A DNA stretch of 12,440 bases from Deltaproteobacteria bacterium (lineage in GTDB: Bacteria; Desulfobacterota; Deferrimicrobia; Deferrimicrobiales; Deferrimicrobiaceae), in NCBI GenBank assembly GCA_025357175.1, contig JANXPS010000083.1:1-12440 (forward strand). The letters run 5' to 3'. A program made the position numbers and the translations under genes. Of the stretch, positions 1-6,622 are shown one piece after another. Below the pieces are notes generated by a model that searched no databases, was not told where the DNA came from, and was given only the letters and a program-made list of their open reading frames with translations. Numbering within the stretch: the first letter of the stretch is position 1; each line of letters opens with the position of its first letter.

Positions 1-1
1 A

Positions 2-943
2 AACTGCCCCGTCTGCCAAGGTGAATCGGAGCGACTCCCCTATCCGCTCTTCGACGACCGGTACGGCTACCCCGGCAGCTATTTCGCGGGGCAGTGCTCG
101 AATTGCGGGCACATCCACCTGCTCGCCGGTTTTTCGAAAGAGGCACTGACCGAGTTGTACACCCGTTACTACCCTCGCTCCACTTACGATGTCGCTTCCC
201 ACAAACCGCACATCGAGGCGCACGGGTTTCGCAACTGGCTGAGCGGAGGGAATTGTCACGCATTTCGCTGGGTCCCGAAGAAGGTCCGCGTTCTCGACAT
301 CGGATGCGGATTCGGCGAAGCGCTAGGATATCACCGGTCGAGAGGATGCGACGTCTACGGGGTCGAAGCGGACGAGAACATCCGGCGGGTTGCTGATCGT
401 TTCGGATACAACGTGCACGTCGGATTGTTCGATCCGGAACTGTACGAGGAAGATTTTTTCGACTATGTCACGATGGACCAGGTCATCGAGCACGTGCAGG
501 ATCCGGTCGCGACGCTGAAGGGAATCAAGCGGATTCTAAAACCCGGGGGGACCGCGATCCTGACCACCCCGAACGCCGGCGGTTGGGGCCGAAGGATCTG
601 CGGGCGAAAGTGGATCAACTGGCACGTCCCGTACCACATCCAGTTCTTCTCCCGGAACTCGATGGCGGTTGCGGCGGAAAAAGCCGGACTGTGCCTGGAG
701 AAATCGTTTCAGGTCACGCCTGTGCTCTGGATCTACTTCCAGTGCGCCCACACGCTGACGTATCCGACGCCGGGGAAGCCATCGGTGCTCTGGATGCCGG
801 ATCCGAAGACAACGCTGGGGGAGCGACTGGGTCTCAAGCTGCCGTTGATTCCCCACTTTTCGGGGATCAACCACATCGCGACGCGCCTTCTCGATGTGAT
901 CGGAATCGGGGACGACAGTCTCTACTTCCTGAAAAAGAGCTGA
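2..943 (+). CDS. SAM-dependent methyltransferase with N-terminal zinc-knuckle (5' end outside window)
   Basis: Class I methyltransferase of the Methyltransf_23 type. It probably acts in the cytoplasm on a sugar nucleotide or glycan intermediate, since it sits beside glycosyltransferases. The frame is open from base 2, so the start lies upstream and 313 residues are visible. The first residues read NCPVC and CSNCG follows about 30 residues later, a CxxC...CxxC pair expected to hold zinc. This is the N-terminal arrangement of many polysaccharide-cluster methyltransferases. SAM-binding motif I (VLDIGCGFGEA) lies near visible residue 97, an acidic residue in GVEADE follows as motif II, and FDYVTMDQVIEHV then LKPGGTAILTTPN are the later core strands. 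A TTG at 155 could be read as a start but would cut off the CxxC pair. The gene ends 3 bp before the convergent glycosyltransferase, with no terminator hairpin between them. The methyl acceptor is unknown. Confidence 0.88.
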   Translation, partial: NCPVCQGESERLPYPLFDDRYGYPGSYFAGQCSNCGHIHLLAGFSKEALTELYTRYYPRSTYDVASHKPHIEAHGFRNWLSGGNCHAFRWVPKKVRVLDIGCGFGEALGYHRSRGCDVYGVEADENIRRVADRFGYNVHVGLFDPELYEEDFFDYVTMDQVIEHVQDPVATLKGIKRILKPGGTAILTTPNAGGWGRRICGRKWINWHVPYHIQFFSRNSMAVAAEKAGLCLEKSFQVTPVLWIYFQCAHTLTYPTPGKPSVLWMPDPKTTLGERLGLKLPLIPHFSGINHIATRLLDVIGIGDDSLYFLKKS

Positions 944-946
944 CCC

Positions 947-1789
947 CTACCTCCCGCGCAACAACCCCAGCAGGTTCCGCCAAGCCGACGCCCTGAACGG
1001 CGCCGTGAGGTAGAGCCGCAGGAACGCCCAGGAAACGCCCGACCACGCCGAACCGCCATGCATCCGCGCGGCCCGGACCGCGTCCGCCCAGAAACGATGG
1101 ACCATCAGCGAACCGCTTTTCGATGCTTCGTGAATCCGGAAAGCCGCCAGCGTTTCGTCGACAAACCCGATCCGGAATTCCCTGCTGATCCTCAGCCAGT
1201 ATTCGTAATCCATCGTGTAGTGGAATGACTCGTCGAACGGGCCGACCTTCTCGAATACCTCACGAGTCCAGAAGGCGGCCGGCTGGGGGATGATCCCGGA
1301 ATTCTTCCTCAGCAGCGTCTCGAAGGTGGGGTACTTCCGCTCCTCCATCGACAGGTTCTTCATGTGGTCGGAATCGATGTAGTCGTGGGAGATTTTCCCG
1401 TCCGCCTGCAGGATGGCGCACCGTCCGAACAGCGCCTTGCAGTCGGGATTGCGCCCGAAATGCTCGACCACTTTCCGGATCGTGTCGGGATAGTACAGGT
1501 CGTCCGCGTTCAGGTAGGCGAGGATCTCGCCCCCGGTCATCCGCATTCCCTTGTTGATGGCGTCCGTCTGGCCGCGATCCTTCTCGCTGATCCAGCGGAG
1601 GTTGTACTTGCCCTCGTATCGCTTCAGGATCTCGACCGTGCCGTCGGTCGACCCGCCGTCCATCACGATGTGCTCGATCGGCGAGTACGTCTGCGCGGCG
1701 ATGCAGTCGAGCATCTCGGGCAGGTAGGCCGCCGTGTTGAAGGACGGCGTCACGATGGAGACGAGTGGATTCCGGTCAGCCGCGGGCAT
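947..1789 (-). CDS. Family 2 glycosyltransferase (GT-A fold)
   Basis: Inverting GT2 enzyme of 280 residues that transfers a sugar from a nucleotide donor to a growing glycan at the cytoplasmic face. The N-terminus reads PLVSIVTPSFNTAAYLPEML. DGGSTDG (residues 44-50) contributes to nucleotide binding, and NADD (94-97) is the DxD-like metal site. MDYEYWLRI further on corresponds to the acceptor-side acidic region of the family. The frame extends 12 codons upstream to an ATG at 1825, but the ATG at 1789 is preceded at good distance by GGAGAG (1795-1800), and the conserved domain begins directly after it, so 1789 was chosen. The gap to the upstream nucleotidyltransferase gene is 81 bp and shows no clear promoter or terminator. 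Donor and acceptor cannot be told from sequence. Confidence 0.88.
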   Translation of the reverse strand: MPAADRNPLVSIVTPSFNTAAYLPEMLDCIAAQTYSPIEHIVMDGGSTDGTVEILKRYEGKYNLRWISEKDRGQTDAINKGMRMTGGEILAYLNADDLYYPDTIRKVVEHFGRNPDCKALFGRCAILQADGKISHDYIDSDHMKNLSMEERKYPTFETLLRKNSGIIPQPAAFWTREVFEKVGPFDESFHYTMDYEYWLRISREFRIGFVDETLAAFRIHEASKSGSLMVHRFWADAVRAARMHGGSAWSGVSWAFLRLYLTAPFRASAWRNLLGLLRGR

Positions 1790-1794
1790 GCGTT

Positions 1795-1800
1795 CTCTCC
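1795..1800 (-). promoter_or_regulatory. Ribosome binding site fixing the GT2 start
   Basis: GGAGAG on the minus strand lies 5 nt before the ATG at 1789. The longer in-frame ATG at 1825 has no comparable sequence before it, so this site decides the start. Confidence 0.6.
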
Positions 1801-1870
1801 ATTCGTCGATGCTCGATCGATTCATCCATGGGCGGCAGGCAGATGCTGACGAGGGGGGCGGCCGTCATAG

Positions 1871-2359
1871 TCAGCGGGAACGCTCGCGCAGGACCTTGAG
1901 CGCTTTTTCAAGGATGATCCGGTCGGAGACGTCTTTCTCGCGCATCGCCTGCTTGGTCAGCAACAACCCTTCGAGATTGATGGTCCGGACCGGGATGCCG
2001 TCGAGGTCGACCGTCTCGGAAAAACGCATCAGCGATTCGTACGTCTCGCCGCAGGCACTCAACATGACATCCACGACGAACGCGTCGGAGACCCGGATGT
2101 TCTCCCCTTCCTCGAACCAGGCAAGGTCGATCTCTTTTGCTGCCTGGTCGGGAAGCACCATAAGCGCATCGACGATACGCTTCCCCGCCTCCCGGTTTGC
2201 CGGGACCAGCACATCGATATCGGTCGTTGCCCGGTGGTACCCGTGCGCAAAGAGCGCATACCCCCCGATCAGGAGATAGTCGGCGCCCTGCGCGTTGAGC
2301 GACCGGATCAGGGTTTTCAGGTCGCCGAGGGTGGCGGCCCTGCTGAATTCTTCGGTCAT
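1871..2359 (-). CDS. Nucleotidyltransferase-fold protein (MNT/AbiEii-like), second gene of a coupled pair
   Basis: A 162-residue protein with the minimal polymerase-beta nucleotidyltransferase signature. LLIGGYALFAHG (residues 29-40) carries the GG of the fold, TTDIDVLV (45-52) the DxD metal pair, and VVDVML (D97) a likely third acidic residue. LLLTKQAMREKDVSD near the C-terminus resembles the conserved Lys/Asp segment of AbiEii-like and DUF6036-like proteins. Such proteins are often toxins or partners in toxin-antitoxin or abortive-infection modules, or unassigned nucleotidyltransferases. The ATG at 2359 was chosen over one at 2401 because it overlaps the TGA of the upstream 75-residue gene as ATGA, the classic mark of translational coupling. 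All key acidic residues are present, so it should be active. The substrate (tRNA, protein or nucleotide) is unknown, and a toxin role is inferred. Confidence 0.82.
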   Translation of the reverse strand: MTEEFSRAATLGDLKTLIRSLNAQGADYLLIGGYALFAHGYHRATTDIDVLVPANREAGKRIVDALMVLPDQAAKEIDLAWFEEGENIRVSDAFVVDVMLSACGETYESLMRFSETVDLDGIPVRTINLEGLLLTKQAMREKDVSDRIILEKALKVLRERSR

Positions 2360-2583
2360 GAGCGTTTGATGGCGACCGTTGCCATTCCCTCGGCAAGGCA
2401 ATCCTGCCAGTGGCGATTGGCCTCATCATGGCTTTTGAAATGGTAAACGCCCTTCGGGATGAAGGTCGAATCGCCGGTGGGAAGTTTGTGGATCTCGTCG
2501 TTGAACCGGGCCCCCTCGACCAGGAGGGCGGCTGAAGCCGAGAACGTGATGGGCCGCTCGCTGCGATGTCCTACGGTGCGCAT
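2356..2583 (-). CDS. 75-residue protein of unknown function, first gene of the nucleotidyltransferase pair
   Basis: A small, polar soluble protein with no signal peptide or membrane segment. It has a recognisable conserved-looking core, KLPTGDSTFIPKGVYHFKS, then HDEANRHWQDCLAEGMA. From memory, unverified, short proteins of this type occur directly before nucleotidyltransferase genes, but no function is assigned here. Its TGA overlaps the ATG of the downstream nucleotidyltransferase by 4 bp, so the two are probably made together, and an antitoxin or accessory role would fit by position only. No Shine-Dalgarno precedes the ATG. Instead TATACT lies 7 nt upstream, so the transcript may be leaderless. 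The frame has typical codon use, and no competing ORF on either strand looks real. Confidence 0.7.
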   Translation of the reverse strand: MRTVGHRSERPITFSASAALLVEGARFNDEIHKLPTGDSTFIPKGVYHFKSHDEANRHWQDCLAEGMATVAIKRS

Positions 2584-2590
2584 GGGAGAC

Positions 2591-2596
2591 AGTATA
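2591..2596 (-). promoter_or_regulatory. Candidate -10 element (TATACT) of a leaderless promoter
   Basis: TATACT on the minus strand ends 7 nt before the ATG at 2583, which would place the transcription start at or next to the start codon. No good -35 was found: GACGGT and neighbouring hexamers at 17-19 bp are weak. Absence of a Shine-Dalgarno supports a leaderless reading. Confidence 0.4.
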
Positions 2597-2605
2597 ACGC
2601 AGGAG

Positions 2606-2901
2606 TCACTCTTCGACCGTCAGTGAAAACGCCGCCCGTCGGGATGACGGCAACCGCTTGTCCCATGCATGCCTGGCTGCTTCCGTGAGCGTCCGCCTGC
2701 ACCCATCAGGCAAAGCCCCCAGTTCCGGTTCCCCGAACCAGCAGAGGATGCGGAGGCATTCGGCGGGCGAGAACGATTTTCCGAACAAAGTGATCGCGTC
2801 GGACAGCCCCTGCAGAAGATTGCCCCCGTTGGCCACGATTTCGGCGACGTCCAGATAATCCTTGGGCTCGACCCGGTCGAAGAGCGCCTTCAGCTTGGTG
2901 G
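2606..2901 (-). pseudogene. C-terminal remnant of an AbiEii-like nucleotidyltransferase
   Basis: The frame ending at 2606 reads LATKLKALFDRVEPKDYLD and continues with DVAEIVANGG, LFGKSFSPAECLRILCWFGE and a terminal LTEAARHAWDKRLP. This matches the usual C-terminal third of AbiEii/AbiGii-type nucleotidyltransferases (TKLKAL...KDYxDIA...NPxxxLKALxYF). The catalytic half with GG and DxD is absent. Upstream of the LATKLK segment the same frame turns into low-quality Arg/Pro-rich sequence, while a different frame carries the remnant of the preceding gene. The module therefore seems to have lost the 3' end of the first gene and the 5' two thirds of this one in a single deletion. No start codon or ribosome site suits the remaining piece, so it is probably not expressed as a functional protein. 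Confidence 0.75.
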
Positions 2902-3075
2902 CCAACCGGGGCGGGCGTGGCGCAAGGCATCGGCCAATGCCGGTCGCCCGAACGTTTCCGATACCGCCCGGATATCCTCGAGTGTCCCGACATCCATGAC
3001 CTGCGCGAGGACCCTTCCGGCGTCCTTGACGGACTCGACGGGCGATTGCCACCAGTCGAAGGGGGAAAGTTCAGT
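2902..3075 (-). pseudogene. N-terminal remnant of the small partner gene of an AbiEii-like module
   Basis: A reading frame not opened by any ATG runs FDWWQSPVESVKDAGRVLAQ, then VMDVGTLEDIRAVSETFG and a segment ending LRHARPGWP, before a stop at 2890. This resembles, from memory, a family of about 100-residue proteins that precede AbiEii-like nucleotidyltransferase genes (DWW..SP, RLLAQVMxxGTxED, HAxPGWF). The protein normally continues with a SWHYWH-type segment, which is missing. Homology stops near 2902-2907, where the AbiEii-like frame starts. The 5' side is broken too: no start codon lies in frame, and the sequence runs into the last codons of the glycosyltransferase ending at 3071. The family assignment is recollection, not a search result. 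Confidence 0.65.
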
Positions 3076-4477
3076 TTCCGATCGTTTCCATGTCGTCGAG
3101 ATGCGACGGGAAGGAGGGCCACCGAATCGTGCGGGCGCTCATTTCGGCGATCCGTGCGGGGGAGGCGGCCAGGGCGTCGAGGATCACGGACAGTTCGGAC
3201 GCGTTTCCGGGAGTGAAGAGCAGGCCGTTTTCGCCGTCTGCAAGGTACTCGGGGATGGCACCGATGCGGCTCGCGACAACCGGGATGCCGGCGTTGAGAA
3301 ATTCGATGCCCACCAGGCCGAACGTCTCCTCGGTGAGGGACGGAAAGATGCCGACGTCGATTCCGTCGAGGACGTCGTTGAGCGCAGCGGCGGCGTAGGA
3401 CCCCGCGAAGTTCGCCCGGACCGCGGGATATTTCCGGAGCAGCGTGTCGCGATAGGCGGGATCGCAGGGGCCGTGCAGCCGCAGTTCGACGGCGGCGGCG
3501 TTTTTCATCAGACTGATCGCGTCGAAGATCGTCTCGACCCCCTTGGTGGGAAGGCACATCCCGAGGAAGCCAAGGCGGATCGGACGCCCCGTCGGCGTCT
3601 TGCGCTTCCTGCGGACGATGGCATCGATGTGCGGCTGCGTCGGGTGCAGCACGCGGAAGTTGGACGTGTCGGCGCCATGCAGCGCAAACAGCTCCATCAC
3701 CCGCCGGGAGACCGGCAGGACGGCGCGGGCGCCCGCCAGCGCCTCGTGGAACGCCTTTCGGCGGAGCACGAACCCCTCGGCGTCTCCCGTGCGGGGAACG
3801 ATATCGCTTCCGGCCGGTCCGGACGGCGCAGCGGGGCTCGCCCCGTGCCGGAGCAGCGACTTGACGAGCGCGGCCGCACCCCCCAGCATCGCGGGCAGGC
3901 ATCCGTTGAACAAGGAGTGGGCGAAAAGGGAGCCGCGGAACAGGAGGGAATCGCCGGGCGCTTCCGCGCAGCAGCGGATGCAGTCGACGCCGTTGCGATA
4001 GTCGGTGCAGACCGTCCGGTCGTGCTTGAACAGGAGGCAGGTGGCGCAGACCGTGCCGTAATCGTGCAGCGAGCAGAAGTAGGGCACTTCCTCTTCCCGC
4101 GCCACGCGCGCCAGCGACGCCGGCATCGTCATGAATTCGTGGAAGTGGACCAGGCCCGGCCTGAAGTCGCGGAGCGCCTTCCGGAAGGCATCCTCGACGT
4201 GAAGGCACACGATCTCCTGGCGGGGCGACTTCGTCCCGAGCCCCCACGTCGGCAGGATCGGGCTGTTTTGAAGCTCGTACTCGTGGATCGCGCCCCGTGT
4301 CCAGTTGCGCACCACGGGCCGGGAGCCTGGCAGGCCGTAACGCCCGGTGCAGAAATGCGCGACCGCGTGCCCCCGGGCCGCCATCCCGTGCATCAACGCT
4401 TCGGCGCAATGGACCGATCCGCCGCCGCGAAACGGCGTGAAGCCCCAACCGGCATACAAGATGCGGAAAGCCGTCAT
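3071..4477 (-). CDS. GT-B glycosyltransferase (GT4-like) with a cysteine-rich insert
   Basis: A retaining GT-B enzyme of 468 residues, cytoplasmic or peripheral to the inner membrane. The N-terminal acceptor domain opens with RILYAGWGFTPFRGGGSVHC. The C-terminal donor domain carries RLGFLGMCLPTKGVETI (from 301) and the EX7E motif at E384-E392 within TEETFGLVGIEFLNAGIPVV. Following HDY (138-140) is a cluster of cysteines at 144, 147, 157, 166, 169 and 170, seen in some GT4 enzymes that have C..C...C...C..C after the HDxW/Y motif and a possible metal site. The start at 4477 is 1 bp from the stop of the upstream glycosyltransferase, so the two are coupled. The C-terminus ends abruptly at HLDDMETIGN against the degraded AbiEii-type relic, so a few terminal residues may have been lost. 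Sugar specificity is unknown. Confidence 0.88.
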   Translation of the reverse strand: MTAFRILYAGWGFTPFRGGGSVHCAEALMHGMAARGHAVAHFCTGRYGLPGSRPVVRNWTRGAIHEYELQNSPILPTWGLGTKSPRQEIVCLHVEDAFRKALRDFRPGLVHFHEFMTMPASLARVAREEEVPYFCSLHDYGTVCATCLLFKHDRTVCTDYRNGVDCIRCCAEAPGDSLLFRGSLFAHSLFNGCLPAMLGGAAALVKSLLRHGASPAAPSGPAGSDIVPRTGDAEGFVLRRKAFHEALAGARAVLPVSRRVMELFALHGADTSNFRVLHPTQPHIDAIVRRKRKTPTGRPIRLGFLGMCLPTKGVETIFDAISLMKNAAAVELRLHGPCDPAYRDTLLRKYPAVRANFAGSYAAAALNDVLDGIDVGIFPSLTEETFGLVGIEFLNAGIPVVASRIGAIPEYLADGENGLLFTPGNASELSVILDALAASPARIAEMSARTIRWPSFPSHLDDMETIGN

Positions 4478-4478
4478 G

Positions 4479-5612
4479 TCACGATTTCACGAAGCGGGAA
4501 CCGGCCACGGCCTGCAGGAACTCAAGGTATTGCCCCGCCATCCGGTCGCGGGTGAAGTGCGGCAGCCTACTCCTCGCGGCGCCTTCCAGGCGTTCCCGCA
4601 CCGCCGGGTCCGACAGCACCGCCACGATCCCGCGCCCGATCGAAAGCGGATCGCCCGGATCGACGTAGAGCGCGGCGTCGCCGTTGACCTCGCGCAGGAC
4701 GGGGATATCGGCACAGACGACGGGCGCCCCCATCGCCATGGCTTCGAGAGGCGGGATGCCGAACCCCTCCGCAAGCGACGGGAACACGAACGCGCGGGCG
4801 TTGGCCATCAGCGCCTTGACCTGCTCGTCGGCCGGGCTCGCAACCTCGACCAGTTCGTCGCCAAGCCCGAGTTCGGCACGCAGCCGATCGACGTCGTCTT
4901 CCCACAGCCGCTTTCCGGCGATCACCAGCTTGAGCCCGGGAAACGCCTTGCGTGCCTCGATCCAGCCGCGGATGAGCCCCGCGTGGTTCTTGTGCCCGAC
5001 GCGAATGCCGACGTGGAACAAGTAGTCGCCGGCGATGGGAGGCTCGACCCGATACGATTCGGGACGGAGCGCGTGAAACTCGTTCCCGATGGCGGGATGG
5101 ATCACCGCAGTCGGGCACGGAACGTGGCCGAAGACGCGCCCGACCTCGTGCCGCGTGGTTTCGGATATGCAGACGAGCCCCGCGGCGCGCGAGAGCGCCC
5201 GGCGCGTCAGGAAGCGGAAGAGCCATTTCTTGACCGGGTGCCAGCTCGAGGCCGGCGTCATCATGATGATGTCGTTAACGGTGAAAACGACCTTGCCGCG
5301 CGGGAACAGCGGGACGTTCATGTTGGGGTAGAGGAAGACGTCGGCACGCGGGGAAAAGCGGTCGATCAGCCGCTGCTTCAACAGAAAATCGCCGGGCGAG
5401 AATGGCTCGAACGGGGCATACGCGACGGAAACCTTGGGGTGGCTGGCGTAGTCGCTTTCGAACGCCGGGCGTCGGGACTCGGGGATCACCACCTGGACGG
5501 CCTCGACGGCATCGGATGCAAGCAGCCCCGCCAGCGCGTTCTCGAACACCCGCCCGATGCCGGTCCGCCTGAAATCCATTCCGTCGATGTAAACGATCAG
5601 TCGCTCGCGCAC
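4479..5612 (-). CDS. GT-B glycosyltransferase (GT4/group 1)
   Basis: Group 1 glycosyltransferase of about 377 residues, close in pattern to mannosyl- and rhamnosyltransferases of O-antigen or exopolysaccharide clusters. RLIVYIDGMDFRRTGIGRV opens the protein. VFTVNDIIMM and a segment with CISETTRHEV follow. YLFHVGIRVGHKNHAGLI starts the donor domain, and the EX7E motif lies in PSLAEGFGIPPLEAMAMG. Start choice: the frame is open to an ATG at 5663 but would then overlap the divergent dehydratase. The GTG at 5612 places the conserved N-terminus correctly and leaves 23 bp between the genes. It has no Shine-Dalgarno, but an extended -10-like TGCTATCAT lies just upstream. An ATG at 5648 is the main alternative. 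The downstream glycosyltransferase follows after 1 bp. Confidence 0.87.
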   Translation of the reverse strand: MRERLIVYIDGMDFRRTGIGRVFENALAGLLASDAVEAVQVVIPESRRPAFESDYASHPKVSVAYAPFEPFSPGDFLLKQRLIDRFSPRADVFLYPNMNVPLFPRGKVVFTVNDIIMMTPASSWHPVKKWLFRFLTRRALSRAAGLVCISETTRHEVGRVFGHVPCPTAVIHPAIGNEFHALRPESYRVEPPIAGDYLFHVGIRVGHKNHAGLIRGWIEARKAFPGLKLVIAGKRLWEDDVDRLRAELGLGDELVEVASPADEQVKALMANARAFVFPSLAEGFGIPPLEAMAMGAPVVCADIPVLREVNGDAALYVDPGDPLSIGRGIVAVLSDPAVRERLEGAARSRLPHFTRDRMAGQYLEFLQAVAGSRFVKS

Positions 5613-5618
5613 GAGGTC

Positions 5619-5627
5619 ATGATAGCA
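5619..5627 (-). promoter_or_regulatory. Candidate extended -10 (TGCTATCAT) for the GT-B gene pair
   Basis: TATCAT with an upstream TGC sits 6 nt before the GTG at 5612. ATGACG lies 18 bp further up, inside the divergent gene, as a weak -35. Together with the missing Shine-Dalgarno this suggests a leaderless start. Confidence 0.35.
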
Positions 5628-5628
5628 T
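5623..5628 (+). promoter_or_regulatory. Weak candidate -10 (TAGCAT) for the dehydratase gene
   Basis: TAGCAT lies 7 nt before the ATG at 5636, shares two bases with the opposite-strand TATCAT, and has no recognisable -35. It is offered mainly because its spacing to the start repeats that of two other genes here. Confidence 0.22.
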
Positions 5629-5635
5629 TTCACCC

Positions 5636-6613
5636 ATGACACCGTCATCGGGCCGCCGTGCAATCATCGCCGGGATCGCCGGACAGGACGGCTCCTACCT
5701 GGCCGAACTGCTGGTCAGCAAGGGGTACCGGGTCCTCGGCTTTCTAAAGAAGAACGAGGGCACCGAAAACCTCGCCCGAATCCTTGGCGACGTCGTCCTC
5801 GAGGAAACCGAACTGGTCCGGAAGGAGGACATCCTCCGCTGGACCCGCCTCTTCGGCCCGGACGAGGTCTACAACTTCGCGGGGATGTCGTTCATCCCCG
5901 CCTGCTGGGACGACCCCTACCGCGCCCTCGAGGCCAACACGTTGCTCGTGGCCGCCCTGCTCGATGCCCTCCGGGCCGACTGCCCCGGTGCCCGCTATTA
6001 CCAGGCATCCTCATCCGAGATCTACGGCGACCCGCCTTCCTCGCCCCAGGACGAGAACACCCCGCACAACCCCATGACGCCCTACGGGGTCAGCAAGCTT
6101 GCCGCGCACCTGCTCACGGGACTCTACCGGAAACGGCACGGCATGTTCGCCGTCAGCGGGATTCTCTACAACCACGAATCGCCTAGGAGGCAGGCCCACT
6201 TCGTGACGCAGAAGATCGCGCGCGCCGCGGCCGAGTTTTCGCTGGGACGAACCGACAAGCTGCGGTTGGGCAACCTGGACGCCCGCCGCGACTGGGGCTT
6301 TGCCGGCGACTTCGTGCAGGGCATCTGGATGATGCTCCAGCAGGAGACCCCCGCCGACTACGTGCTGGCGACCGGCGTCACACACTCGATCCGCGACTTC
6401 CTGGCGGCGGCGTTCGACCGCGTGATGCTGCGCTGGGAGGATTGCGTCGAAACCGACCCGGCGCTGGTCCGCCCGGTCGAGGTCGGGCTGCTGGTGGGCG
6501 ACGCGACGCGCGCCCGCGAGAAGCTGGGATGGGCTCCGAAGGTCGGGTTCGAGCAACTGGCCGGGATGATGGTCGAGGCGCAGGTCGAGAAGGCCAGGAG
6601 TGCGGCGGGATAA
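5636..6613 (+). CDS. gmd: GDP-mannose 4,6-dehydratase-like enzyme (extended SDR)
   Basis: A 325-residue short-chain dehydrogenase/reductase, probably converting GDP-mannose to GDP-4-keto-6-deoxymannose in the cytoplasm and so feeding rhamnose, fucose or a related deoxysugar into the glycan. The Rossmann motif is GIAGQDGSYLAELL (13-26). The active site has ASSSEIYG (124-131) and PYGVSK (Y150, K154). NHESPRR (179-185) and LGNLDARRDWG (211-221) are hallmarks of this dehydratase family, and LLVGDATRAREKLGWAPKV is the usual C-terminal segment. Two places differ from the typical enzyme: the cofactor loop reads LKKNEGTEN instead of an RRSS-type segment, and AGMSFIPACWDDP replaces the common AQSHVxxSF. 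The reaction is thus less certain than the family. No Shine-Dalgarno is seen. It is the only plus-strand gene among minus-strand neighbours and converges on the next gene with a 9-bp gap. No partner reductase lies in the window. Confidence 0.8.
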   Translation: MTPSSGRRAIIAGIAGQDGSYLAELLVSKGYRVLGFLKKNEGTENLARILGDVVLEETELVRKEDILRWTRLFGPDEVYNFAGMSFIPACWDDPYRALEANTLLVAALLDALRADCPGARYYQASSSEIYGDPPSSPQDENTPHNPMTPYGVSKLAAHLLTGLYRKRHGMFAVSGILYNHESPRRQAHFVTQKIARAAAEFSLGRTDKLRLGNLDARRDWGFAGDFVQGIWMMLQQETPADYVLATGVTHSIRDFLAAAFDRVMLRWEDCVETDPALVRPVEVGLLVGDATRAREKLGWAPKVGFEQLAGMMVEAQVEKARSAAG

Positions 6614-6622
6614 CCCGACCGG

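Noticed and set aside
155..943. TTG at 155 as the methyltransferase start
   Set aside because: The frame stays open to the window edge and upstream codons encode a CxxC...CxxC motif typical of the family, so the start lies outside the window.
2669..4555. Long plus-strand open frame of 628 codons
   Set aside because: It is antisense to a clear GT-B gene, spans the island relics, and its translation is Arg/Gly/Asp-rich with no recognisable motif. It is an artefact of GC-rich codon use.
4347..5639. Plus-strand open frame of 430 codons opposite the second GT-B gene
   Set aside because: It is a shadow of the real gene, low in hydrophobic core patterns and high in Arg and Asp.
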